From: Thiocapsa bogorovii
GTDB lineage: Bacteria > Pseudomonadota > Gammaproteobacteria > Chromatiales > Chromatiaceae
Reading direction: 5' to 3'
Length of the DNA stretch: 64,000 nt
NCBI RefSeq assembly: GCF_021228795.1
Contig: NZ_CP089309.1
Coordinates: 2,170,001 to 2,234,000 of the forward strand
Shown: one piece after another, positions 55,731 through 63,813 of the stretch
How positions within the stretch are numbered: the stretch's first letter is position 1
Layout of the letters: each line of letters opens with the position of its first letter
Notes under the pieces: generated by a model
Seen by the model: only the letters and a program-made list of their open reading frames with translations
The model's database searches: none
Told to the model about the DNA's origin: nothing
Program-made: the position numbers and the translations under genes

Positions 55731-55898
55731 GAGCGGGCTCTCCTGGTCATCGAAACGTCAGCAATGGGTCGTTGAGGGGTCAAAACCGCCGTTTAACTGC
55801 GCTGGATCTATATAACGATACGAACGTCCAGGTTATTTTTCGCCCCCGCACGTCCTGACAAGACAACAACGACTGTTTCGGGATCCTGAGGGGGACTC

Positions 55899-57728
55899 AT
55901 GACGGCGCATTCTTCCGTAGGCTGGGTCGACATCGTCGTCATTCTGGCCTACCTCTTCGCGACCGGCTATCTCGGCTGGCTCGGCTATCGCGGCACCCGC
56001 TCGGCCGCGGACTTCTTGGTCGGCGGGCGGTCGGCCCACCCGATCATCATGGCGGTCTCCTACGGGGCCACCTTCATCTCGACCGCAGCCATTGTCGGCT
56101 TCGGTGGGGTCGCGGGGCTCTTCGGCATGAGCCTCCTTTGGCTCACCGTGCTCAACATCGGGGTCGGGATCCTGATCGCCTTTATCCTGCTGGGCGAACC
56201 CACACGGCGACTCGGTCATCATCTCGGCGCCCACACCTTTCCCGAGCTGCTGGGTCAACGGTATCAGAGTCGCGGTATCCAGATCTTCGCCGGCGCGCTG
56301 ATCTTTCTCTTCATGCCGCTCTACTCGGCTGCGGTCATGACCGGGGGCAGCATCTTCGCAGCCACCCAGTTCGGGATCGATTTCGAGGTCGCGCTCCTGA
56401 TCTTCGCGCTCATCACCGCCGCCTACGTCATCCCCGGCGGCATCAAGGCGGTGATGTACACCGATACGCTCCAGGGCTTCGTCATGGTCTTCGCCATGAT
56501 CTTTCTGCTGATCTTTACCTACATGAGCCTCGGCGGCGTCACCGAGGCCCACCGCACCCTCACCGACATGGCGGATCTGGTCCCCGCACCGCTCGCGCAG
56601 ATGGGCCATCAAGGTTGGACCGCAATGCCCGCCTTCGGCTGGGGCGCGACCACCTACGATCTGTGGTGGACCGTCATCACCGCGCTGGTGCTCGGCGTGG
56701 GGATCGGCGTGCTCGCTCAGCCCCAACTGGTGGTTCGCTTCATGACGGTGCGCAGCCGTCGCGAGCTCGACCGGGCCGTGCCGATCGGCGCCGTCTTCAT
56801 CCTGCTCATGGTCGGGACGCCCTTCGTGGTGGGCAGCCTCTCGAACGCCTGGTTCGCGCAGAACGGACCGCTCCTGCAGGGCAAGGTCGTCGAGGTCATC
56901 GATGCCGAGAAGGATCGCGCCTTGGTCGAGCTGATGCAGCAGGGCGAATCCGGGACCTGGACCTCGATCATCAGCCCCAAGACGCAGGCACCCGCACGCG
57001 CGCCCATGATCATCAGCGAGCGCACCTCGGCACAAGACGGCGACGGCGCAACCTTCGAGCGCGTCGCTGGCCGTTCCATCGCCGCGACCTACACCAAGGG
57101 CGACGCCGACAAGATCATCCCGGCCTTCATCATGGCCGCGATGCCCCATTGGTTCGGCGTCATCTTCTTCCTCGCCCTGCTCGCCGCCGCCATGAGCACC
57201 ATGTCGAGCCAGTTCCACACCATCGGCACGGCGGCCGGGCGCGACCTCTACGAGCGTATCTCGGACAAGGGACATCAACGGGAGCCGAGCATCCTGGTGA
57301 TGCGCCTCGCCATCATGATCGGACTGCTGATCGCCGTGACCATCAGCTATACCGTGCGGCAGGAATACGTCATCGCCCGCTTCACTGCGATCTTCTTCGG
57401 ACTCTGCGCAGCGAGCTTCCTGCCCGCCTACATCGGCGGACTCATCTCCAAGCGCGTGACCCGAGCCGGCGCACTCGCCTCCATGACCGTCGGCATGAGC
57501 GTCTCGCTGTTCTGGCTGGCCTTCATCAAGGCACGCGAGGCCAGTGCGATCGGGCTGGTGCAGCTGGTCACCGACGGCAAGACCAGCCTGCTCGCGGATT
57601 ATCCCAATTGGCCGTCGGTGGACCCGATCATCATCGCGCTGCCGGCATCCCTGCTGACCTTGATCCTGGTCAGTGCGGTGACACGGCCGCCGGATAAGGC
57701 GCACCTGCGTCGCTGTTTCCCCGATTAA
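55899..57728 (+). CDS. Sodium:solute symporter (SSS family)
   Basis: 609 residues with about 12-13 TM helices. Family landmarks are GGRSAHPIIMAVSYGATFIS, GGIKAVMYTDTLQGFVM and AAAMSTMSSQFHTIGTAAGRDLYE. A soluble insertion of about 80 residues between helices (KVVEVIDAEKDRALVEL...) is unusual for the family. The substrate may be an organic acid such as acetate or a solute linked to the neighbouring porin. The stop codon TAA is the first three bases of element B. Confidence 0.9.
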   Translation: MTAHSSVGWVDIVVILAYLFATGYLGWLGYRGTRSAADFLVGGRSAHPIIMAVSYGATFISTAAIVGFGGVAGLFGMSLLWLTVLNIGVGILIAFILLGEPTRRLGHHLGAHTFPELLGQRYQSRGIQIFAGALIFLFMPLYSAAVMTGGSIFAATQFGIDFEVALLIFALITAAYVIPGGIKAVMYTDTLQGFVMVFAMIFLLIFTYMSLGGVTEAHRTLTDMADLVPAPLAQMGHQGWTAMPAFGWGATTYDLWWTVITALVLGVGIGVLAQPQLVVRFMTVRSRRELDRAVPIGAVFILLMVGTPFVVGSLSNAWFAQNGPLLQGKVVEVIDAEKDRALVELMQQGESGTWTSIISPKTQAPARAPMIISERTSAQDGDGATFERVAGRSIAATYTKGDADKIIPAFIMAAMPHWFGVIFFLALLAAAMSTMSSQFHTIGTAAGRDLYERISDKGHQREPSILVMRLAIMIGLLIAVTISYTVRQEYVIARFTAIFFGLCAASFLPAYIGGLISKRVTRAGALASMTVGMSVSLFWLAFIKAREASAIGLVQLVTDGKTSLLADYPNWPSVDPIIIALPASLLTLILVSAVTRPPDKAHLRRCFPD

Positions 57729-57810
57729 ACCGCGTCTCGGTGGGATATGAGAGATTTCAGCTTGCTGCTGCGTTCTCGCCATTAATGAATCTTGGCGCGG
57801 ACGCGGTTTA
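57726..57810. mobile_element. MITE-like element B (85 bp)
   Basis: Inverted repeats TAAACCGCGTC (57726-57736) and GACGCGGTTTA (57800-57810), both perfect and identical to those of element A. The left repeat provides the symporter stop codon, so insertion replaced the original 3' end. The interior is non-coding. The gap on to 57929 is AT-rich and probably holds the promoter of the next gene. Confidence 0.8.
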
Positions 57811-57929
57811 AGTCATTAAAATTTTTGTTTGAATTGCGTCGGCTGGGTTTGTTTTGGGAGCGGCGAGGGAACGCGTTTGCACCAGGACCAACCGTCGCTC
57901 GGACCCAATTCAATTCAGGAGCACACGGG

Positions 57930-58100
57930 ATGCTGGGTATCGATGATCCGTATGTCCTCATGGCCTATCTCGGCGCCATCGCGATGGCCGTGATCGGCAT
58001 CCTCTACGGGCTCGTGCGTCGCAATGCGGCGCGCGACGAGGTGACCCCGGAGGACCGCCTTTGGGCGCTGGACGAGAAGAAGGTGGACGATGAGTTCTAG
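57930..58100 (+). CDS. Symporter small accessory protein
   Basis: 56 residues from ATG 57930 with a caggag site. One TM helix (YLGAIAMAVIGILYGLV) is followed by RRNAARDEVTPEDRLWALDEKK. This matches the small accessory proteins that accompany SSS transporters. Its gene follows the symporter and overlaps the porin gene by 11 bp. Confidence 0.8.
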   Translation: MLGIDDPYVLMAYLGAIAMAVIGILYGLVRRNAARDEVTPEDRLWALDEKKVDDEF

Positions 58101-59481
58101 ACACGCATCGACATGGCTGGCGGCACTCGCCGCGGCGCTGGTTTCGACGGGAGCCTCGGCCGGCACTCAGGAGACCGACGCGGTCTCGAGCTTCAAGCCC
58201 GGGGCGGATCTGCGTCTGCGCCAGGTCTTCGTCGGCAATGTGGGCCTGAACGACCAGAGCCCGATCGCCGATCGGACCTTCCAGCGATACCGCGGGCGCC
58301 TTTGGGGGATCTACGCACCGACCGACCATATCGTCGGCACCGCGCGACTCATGTGGGAAGGCCGTCATTACAACAAGCCCAAAGAGAATCAATGGCCGGT
58401 GCCGGGTTTCGAGACCTGGTACAGCGGTGGTCTCTTCTTCGACCTGCTCGATGTCACCTTCAACGAGATCGTCGGCTCGCCGCTCTCGGTGAAGCTCGGC
58501 CGCCAGGAGATCATCCTCGGCAACGGCTGGCTGGTGCTCGAAGGCACCCCGATCGACGGTTCCCGGACTATCTATTTCGACGCGGCGCGTGCGACCTACA
58601 ACCTCGAGTCCATCGGGACCACGCTCGATGTCATCTATCTGAATCAGGACGCCGACACCGGCCGCTTCCCGAGTCCGCTGAACGGCGTGATCGAGGATCA
58701 GATCGAGCAAGACGAGACGGGCGCCATCCTCTACGCGCGCAACAAGGGCCTGGTCAAGGCCACCGACCTCGACGCCTATCTGATCTACAAGAACAGCACT
58801 CCGGACAACACACCTGGCAATATTCGCGTCAACAACGGTGCACCCTTTCCGTCCCCTCCCGACTCGGGCGTCGCCTACACGGTCGGCCTGCGCGCCGAGT
58901 CCAAACCGACCCCGCAATGGGCACTGCGTGCCGAGGGCGCCTACCAATGGGGCACCCGCAATGATGCCGACCTGGATGCCTTCGGGTTCAACGCACGCGC
59001 CACCTACAGCCTGAACGATCCGCTCGCCAACCGGTTTCACCTCGGCTATGAGTTTCTCTCAGGCAACGACCCCGACAGCAACGGCACACAAGCCTTCGAT
59101 CCGCTCTGGGGCCGCTGGCCGCAGTGGAGCGAGCTGATGATCTACCAGTGGCCACTGGAGAGCCGCGTCGGAGAGGCGACGAATCTGAATCGCCTGAATC
59201 TCGGCTGGGGGATCCAGGCCCATCCGACCACCTTGGTCACGGTCGACTATCACGCCCTCTGGGCCGACGAGATGACCACCCGAACCCCGGCGCAATTGGT
59301 CAACCTCAGCGGAGAGAGCCGCTTCCGCGGACATCTCGCCGCCGTCTGGGTCAAGACCAAGCTCAGCAAGCACGTCGCCGGTCATCTGGTCGCCGAATAC
59401 CTCTGGCCTGGGGACTATTACGCGGAGAATCGGCGCGACGAATCCTATTTCGTCCGCGCGGAGTTGAGTCTCAGCTGGTAA
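58090..59481 (+). CDS. Alginate-export-family outer-membrane beta-barrel protein
   Basis: 463 residues with a Sec signal peptide (WLAALAAALVSTGASA). The mature part is a strand-rich barrel (LRLRQVFVGN, RTFQRYRGRLWG, VKLGRQEIILGNGW) ending in an outer-membrane-protein type C-terminus (YFVRAELSLSW). It resembles AlgE/alginate export family porins. It probably lets the symporter substrate across the outer membrane. Confidence 0.85.
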   Translation: MSSRHASTWLAALAAALVSTGASAGTQETDAVSSFKPGADLRLRQVFVGNVGLNDQSPIADRTFQRYRGRLWGIYAPTDHIVGTARLMWEGRHYNKPKENQWPVPGFETWYSGGLFFDLLDVTFNEIVGSPLSVKLGRQEIILGNGWLVLEGTPIDGSRTIYFDAARATYNLESIGTTLDVIYLNQDADTGRFPSPLNGVIEDQIEQDETGAILYARNKGLVKATDLDAYLIYKNSTPDNTPGNIRVNNGAPFPSPPDSGVAYTVGLRAESKPTPQWALRAEGAYQWGTRNDADLDAFGFNARATYSLNDPLANRFHLGYEFLSGNDPDSNGTQAFDPLWGRWPQWSELMIYQWPLESRVGEATNLNRLNLGWGIQAHPTTLVTVDYHALWADEMTTRTPAQLVNLSGESRFRGHLAAVWVKTKLSKHVAGHLVAEYLWPGDYYAENRRDESYFVRAELSLSW

Positions 59482-59525
59482 GGCCGGGCGAGACAGGCCA
59501 TCGCCGCCGAGCGGCGAGCCCGCCC

Positions 59526-59598
59526 GGGATAGTCGACTTGCAGTCGACCCGCTGGCCTTTAGGCCGGCGGAAGAGGCCGACTGCAAGTCGACTATCCC
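59526..59598. repeat. Palindromic dispersed repeat with nested inverted repeats
   Basis: Two perfect 21-bp arms (59526-59546 and 59578-59598) enclose a second imperfect inverted repeat (gctggcc-ttta-ggccggc). Half of the same unit occurs at 47806-47855. It lies 45 bp after the porin stop and could act as a terminator or a REP-type element. Confidence 0.75.
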
Positions 59599-59658
59599 AG
59601 GGAATCCGTATTCGCGTGTCGAGAGGATCCAAACGGCGCAGCATTCGTGCAGTTCGAC

Positions 59659-60104
59659 TCAGCCCGCGCTGCCGAACACACAGCCCAAATCGATCTCGAC
59701 GGCATCGAAGGGCGGCACCCGGACAGGTCCGGGTACCGTACCGAGCGGGTATTCAGCGGAGAAGATGACGCGATAGCCGCCCGCATCGAGCGCATAGGCG
59801 ATCAGGGTCCGATCTTCCGGGGAAATGATCCAGTAGTGCGGGACATGGGCACGCTGGAGCAACATCAGATGATGAACCAGGTCTTTACCCTCGTGACCGG
59901 GCGAAAGGATCTCGCAGACCCAGTCGGGGACCAGCGTCATGACGCCGCTCGGGCACTGCGGAACCCGCGCCTTGCGCCATCCTGCGAGATCGTGGCTCGG
60001 GCACTGGTGCTCGCTGTATTGGACACTGATCTCGGTGACGATCCACCATCCGTCCGGACCGCCGCGACGCTTGAAGACCTGGATCTCGTCTGCGGGGCGT
60101 CGCT
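59659..60104 (-). pseudogene. Uma2/DUF820-family remnant lacking its N-terminus
   Basis: The minus strand encodes a continuous stretch from the edge of element D: DEIQVFKR, GPDGWWIVTEISVQYSEHQ, DLAGWRKARVP, PDWVCEILSPGHEGKDLVHH and the tail to a stop at 59659. These are the nuclease-like core blocks of Uma2 proteins. No start codon or N-terminal third is present; the frame runs into the repeat. ATG 59940 would give only 93 residues without the core. Confidence 0.75.
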
Positions 60105-60190
60105 TAAACCGCGCCCAGCGCGGTATGCGTCGTTTGTTGGATTGGCTTGGCCACGCCGGCTACGATTATTGTCGGAGGCGACACGGCTTA
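60105..60190. mobile_element. MITE-like element D (86 bp, degenerate)
   Basis: Ends TAAACCGCG (60105-60113) and GACACGGCTTA (60180-60190) are diverged versions of the 11-bp repeats of elements A-C. The length and TA-type outer ends match. It joins the truncated Uma2 gene to the IS1380-type element. Confidence 0.55.
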
Positions 60191-60199
60191 AGGTATTAA

Positions 60200-61859
60200 C
60201 CTAAAAAGAGCAGTTAAACCTTGCCTCGAGTGATCCAAGCCGCTGAAATATCGGCGCAAGGAGGTCCCCATGAGCAACCCGATCCCTCACCCGCAGGGTG
60301 AACCCGAAACCACCGCATTGGTACCGCATGCCGGCCCGGTTGCGGTGGACACGTTTGGCGGCCGCGTCCACGTCGAGTGGGATGCGCAGGCGGCGGTCAC
60401 CCCGCTGGGGCAGCTGCCGTTCTTCACCGAGTTTCTGCGCCTGGGCGGGCGTTTCGATGCCTGGGTCGAGAGCTGCCCGCTGAAGCTGACCAGCCCGAAC
60501 GCCCCGAGCACGCGCGACGTTCTGGGTACCGCCATCCTGGCGGTGCTGTCCGGGCATCAGCGCGATGCCCACATCAGTGCCCTGCTGGGCATGGAGGCGG
60601 TGGTGAGCGAGGACTCGGTGCGCCGCAACCTCGGCAAGCTCGATGAAGCCGACGGGGTGGACTGGTTGCAGAACCACCTGGACGCCTGCATGGCGCCGGT
60701 GCTGGGCGTGCCCTGGATTCTCGATGCCGACGTGACGGTCAAGCCGCTCTACGGGCATCAAGAGGGTGCGCTCAAAGGCGACAATCCGCACAAGCCGGGT
60801 CGGCCCTCGCACACCTACCATACCTATTTCGTTGCCGGTCTGCGTCTGATCCTGGACGTGGAGGTGCTGGACGGCAACCAAACCGCGTCCAAGTACAGCG
60901 CGCCGGGGCTGTGGGAGTTGCTCGCGCGCCTGCCGCGGGCGCACTGGCCGCTGTGCATTCGCGGCGACCGCGATTGGGGCACCCAAGCCAACATGGCACG
61001 GGCCGAGCAGGAGGGGATCCCGTATCTGTTCAAGCTGCGCATGACCTCCAAGGTCAAACACACCGTCGAGCGCCTGATGCGCGACGCCGAGTGGCGCGAT
61101 GCCGGTCAAGGCTGGCAGGGGGCCGAGACGACCCTGCGTCTGTCGGGCTGGAGCCGTGCCCGGCGCGCCGTCGTGCTGCGCCGGCGCATCAAGGCCGACC
61201 TGGCCGTCGTCGAGCAGGGTGATCCCGAGCAGCTGCGCCTGAGCTTCGCCGAGTTCACCGACCAGACGATCCTCTACGAGTACGCCGTGCTGGTGACCTC
61301 GCTGCCCCATGAGATCCTGAGCGTGGCGCAACTCTATCGCGATCGCGCCGACGCGGAGAATCCCTTCGACGAGCTCAAGAACCATTGGGGCTGGGGCGGC
61401 TTCACCACCCGCGACATCAAGCGCTGCCGCTTCATGGCGCGCATCACCGCCTTGACCTACAACTGGTGGAGCCTGTTCGTGCGCCTGGCCGACCCGACTC
61501 GGCACACCGAGGCGATCACCAGCCGCCCGCTGCTGCTCAGCGCACCGGCACGACTGACCCGTCACGGCGGGCAGACGCGCCTGACCATCAGCCATCCCCA
61601 TGCCGAAGCCGGGTGGGTGGAGGCGACCTGCCGCGAGATCGCGGCCTTCTTCAACACGCTGCGCCGAACTGCGGAGCAGTTGAGTCCCCTGCAACGCTGG
61701 TACCGGCTGCTCTCGCGTGCGCTGGTGAAGTACCTCAACGGCCGCCAATTGCAGCCGCCGGGGGTGTTACCGGCCCCGGCGTAGCCGCCGAACCGCCGGT
61801 ATGTGTACTCGCCCGCGGGCCGAAAACGCTCCGCGACGGGCGCTAACTGCTCTCCTAAG
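60200..61859 (+). mobile_element. IS1380-type insertion sequence
   Basis: About 1.66 kb with imperfect inverted repeats: left end at 60201-60216 (ctaaaaagagcagtta) and right end at 61844-61859 (complement cttaggagagcagtta), 13 of 16 bases matching. It carries one transposase gene. I could not find a convincing target-site duplication. The right end overlaps the stop codon of the neighbouring IS110-type transposase. Confidence 0.7.
60270..61784 (+). CDS. IS1380/IS4-type DDE transposase
   Basis: 504 residues, intact, with an aaggaggt ribosome-binding site before ATG 60270. DDE-type motifs: ILDADVTVKPLYGHQEG (first Asp), IRGDRDWG (second Asp) and the YRDRADAENPFDELKNHWGWGG block containing the catalytic Glu. 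The length is typical of IS1380 transposases, so the element may still move. Confidence 0.9.
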   Translation: MSNPIPHPQGEPETTALVPHAGPVAVDTFGGRVHVEWDAQAAVTPLGQLPFFTEFLRLGGRFDAWVESCPLKLTSPNAPSTRDVLGTAILAVLSGHQRDAHISALLGMEAVVSEDSVRRNLGKLDEADGVDWLQNHLDACMAPVLGVPWILDADVTVKPLYGHQEGALKGDNPHKPGRPSHTYHTYFVAGLRLILDVEVLDGNQTASKYSAPGLWELLARLPRAHWPLCIRGDRDWGTQANMARAEQEGIPYLFKLRMTSKVKHTVERLMRDAEWRDAGQGWQGAETTLRLSGWSRARRAVVLRRRIKADLAVVEQGDPEQLRLSFAEFTDQTILYEYAVLVTSLPHEILSVAQLYRDRADAENPFDELKNHWGWGGFTTRDIKRCRFMARITALTYNWWSLFVRLADPTRHTEAITSRPLLLSAPARLTRHGGQTRLTISHPHAEAGWVEATCREIAAFFNTLRRTAEQLSPLQRWYRLLSRALVKYLNGRQLQPPGVLPAPA

Positions 61860-63219
61860 AAACTCCGGCTGCCGGGGCGGGCTCAAGGGTGAAACCGAGC
61901 TGTTTGGCGCGACGCTCGAGGTTTTGCACCACCCGCCGGCGATGCCGCTCTTCGTAGTCGGACGCTCCCGGATCACTGTAGTCCATTCCATGGCGAAGCG
62001 TGTTGTAGAAGAGCACCGCGAGCTTGCGTGCGGTGGCGGTGACGGCCTTGGCCTTGCCGACACGCATCGCCAGGCGACGATAGAAGGCGCCGAGCGCGCT
62101 GTCGGTCTTGCCGACGTTGACGGCCGCCAAGCGTAGCAGGGCACTGGCGCGGTTGTGCGAGCGGCGGGTGCGCGCCGAGAGGACCTTGCCGCCCGAGATC
62201 TTGTTGCCGGGCGAGAGGCACAGCCAGGAGGTGAAGTGCTTGGCGGTCGGCCAGGCGGACAGGTCGGTTCCGCATTCGCCGACGAGCTTGAGTGCCAGAT
62301 AGGGGCCGATGCCGTGGATCTGCGTCAGATCCACGCCGATGACGGCATGCAGCGCCTGGCGAACCTCGAAAGCGAGGGCATTGGGCTGGCGGGTCTTGTG
62401 TCGGGGGGCGGGTAACGGCTCGGACGGCGGCTCGGGTGGCGCCAGTTGTGCGAGCGCCGCTTCGATGCGCCGATCACAGGCCACAACCCGTTCCTGATAG
62501 GCGTCGTAGAGCGCCACCGCCTGTTCAAGGGCAAACAGGTGCTCGGGTCGATAGTTGCCCTCCAGCGCCTGAGCAATGGTCTCGACCGACGCCTTGCAGC
62601 GCCCGTCGCGATAGCTCGCGAGCACCTGCGGATCCCGTGTCCCGTCAAGGATCGCGCGGATGATGCGCATCCCGGTCTTGCCGGTGATGTCGGAGACGAC
62701 GTGGTGCAGCTGCAGATTCATCTGCGTCAGCGCCTTCTGCATGTGCTGGATGTGGGAGGCTGCGTAGTCGAGCAGACGCTCGCGCTGGCGCAGATAGGCG
62801 CGCAAGGCGGCAATGTCGCCCGGAGGATGAAAGCTGCCGCGCAGCAGGCCATAGGTATGCAGTTGTTGCAGCCACTGGGCGTCGTTGACGTCGGTCTTGC
62901 GCCCCGGCACATGCTTGACGTCGCGAGCATTGGCGACGACCACGCGGATGCCGCGTGCCTCGAGGATCTCGTAGAGGGCAATCCAGTACACGCCCGTCGA
63001 CTCCATGGCCACCGTTTCGATCCGGCAGGCGACCAGCCAGTCCGCGAGGCGATGCAGATCGCCGGTGAAACTCCGAAAGGTGCGCACCGCCTCGGCATCG
63101 CACTCCGGCGGGACGGCAACAACATGAAATTGTGCACCGACGTCGATCCCCGCCGCACGGGGATTGACGGTGGACAGCGGTTTGGCGCGACGGCTCTTCT
63201 TGGACGGGATCGGCTTCAT
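61855..63219 (-). CDS. IS110-family transposase (DEDD type)
   Basis: 454 residues from ATG 63219. The N-terminal RuvC-like domain has AGIDVGAQFHVV, ESTGVYW and KTDVNDAQWL, giving the DEDD set. The C-terminal Transposase_20 domain has IHGIGPYLALKLVGECGTD and LSPGNKISGGKVLSARTR with the catalytic Ser region. IS110 recombinases are guided by a bridge RNA encoded next to the gene. The stop codon (TAG, 61855-61857) lies inside the right repeat of the IS1380-type element, so the last residues may come from that repeat. Confidence 0.92.
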   Translation of the reverse strand: MKPIPSKKSRRAKPLSTVNPRAAGIDVGAQFHVVAVPPECDAEAVRTFRSFTGDLHRLADWLVACRIETVAMESTGVYWIALYEILEARGIRVVVANARDVKHVPGRKTDVNDAQWLQQLHTYGLLRGSFHPPGDIAALRAYLRQRERLLDYAASHIQHMQKALTQMNLQLHHVVSDITGKTGMRIIRAILDGTRDPQVLASYRDGRCKASVETIAQALEGNYRPEHLFALEQAVALYDAYQERVVACDRRIEAALAQLAPPEPPSEPLPAPRHKTRQPNALAFEVRQALHAVIGVDLTQIHGIGPYLALKLVGECGTDLSAWPTAKHFTSWLCLSPGNKISGGKVLSARTRRSHNRASALLRLAAVNVGKTDSALGAFYRRLAMRVGKAKAVTATARKLAVLFYNTLRHGMDYSDPGASDYEERHRRRVVQNLERRAKQLGFTLEPAPAAGVS

Positions 63220-63275
63220 GACATGGCCCTCGACAGTCGAACAGGATCGAGAGCAGGGACAGCGAGATCAATCAC

Positions 63276-63512
63276 CCTAGATCCGGCAGTTGAACGGCCC
63301 CTGGAGTGCGTCCCGCGTGGTGTCCGGCAAGGCGCAACGAGGCGTCGTAGTGGTTCTACGACAACGAGTTGCAACGCGGTCGGGCGCCGCGCGGGACGTG
63401 CTCCAGGGGTCGTAGCGGCCGCCACCCGGCGGGTGAGGCATCAGATGACCATGATGCTCAACAAGGTCAAACCCTTGCATGCGGCACGAAGCGGTCAACT
63501 GCCGGATCTAGG
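63276..63512 (-). ncRNA. Candidate IS110 bridge RNA region
   Basis: This 237-bp non-coding segment starts 57 bp upstream of the IS110 transposase. It is bounded by perfect 18-bp inverted repeats (cctagatccggcagttga at 63276-63293 and its complement at 63495-63512). Inside, a 20-bp stem (63298-63317 with 63390-63409, 18 of 20 pairs) encloses a smaller hairpin (63344-63362, 7 bp, loop tggtt). In IS110-group elements the bridge RNA lies exactly here, upstream of the recombinase. It could instead be an unrelated folded MITE. Confidence 0.4.
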
Positions 63513-63726
63513 ATCACCTTCCTATTCGGGATCGCCGAACGGCGTCACCACACGCAGACTCGCAACAGTCCCCGGGCCACGTTTTTTTACGGGGTCAACG
63601 CCACCAAAAAGCAGACGGCCTCGGCTCTCGAAGTCGCCCCAAGTCTATGCCGAAAGGAGTTTGTGCGCCTACAGGAGCGGGGCGCGCCCCGAGGAGGGTT
63701 TTTTAGGATTAAAAAATATAAAATTC
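63513..63726. other. Non-coding gap after the IS110 element
   Basis: 214 bp with no gene. It includes T- and A-rich stretches (gttttttta near 63577, and attaaaaaatataaaattc at 63708-63726) that contrast with the surrounding GC content. Confidence 0.5.
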
Positions 63727-63810
63727 TAAACCGCGTTCCCGCTAAGGGCCGTGGATGCACCAAACGTCGAACTCACGCGAAAGTGAGCATCTCGCTCTGG
63801 ACGCGGTTTA
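63727..63810. mobile_element. MITE-like element C (84 bp)
   Basis: Inverted repeats TAAACCGCGTT (63727-63737, one mismatch) and GACGCGGTTTA (63800-63810). The interior is non-coding and unlike the other copies. It lies 3 bp beyond the pntB stop codon, so again directly at a gene end. Confidence 0.75.
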
Positions 63811-63813
63811 GGC

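Larger units (their letters stand above)
61855..63512 (-). mobile_element. IS110-type insertion sequence
   Basis: One transposase gene and a structured non-coding region upstream of it (63220-63512). The 3' end of the transposase gene touches the right repeat of the IS1380-type element, so the right end of this element is uncertain and may be truncated. IS110 elements lack terminal inverted repeats, which makes boundaries hard to read. Confidence 0.6.

Noticed and set aside
55833-57782. Antisense open frame of about 650 codons over the symporter
   Set aside because: His-, Asp- and Gly-rich with no motif; a shadow of the SSS gene.
60201-61748. Antisense open frame of about 515 codons over the IS1380-type transposase
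   Set aside because: Shadow frame; the plus strand carries the transposase motifs and a ribosome-binding site.
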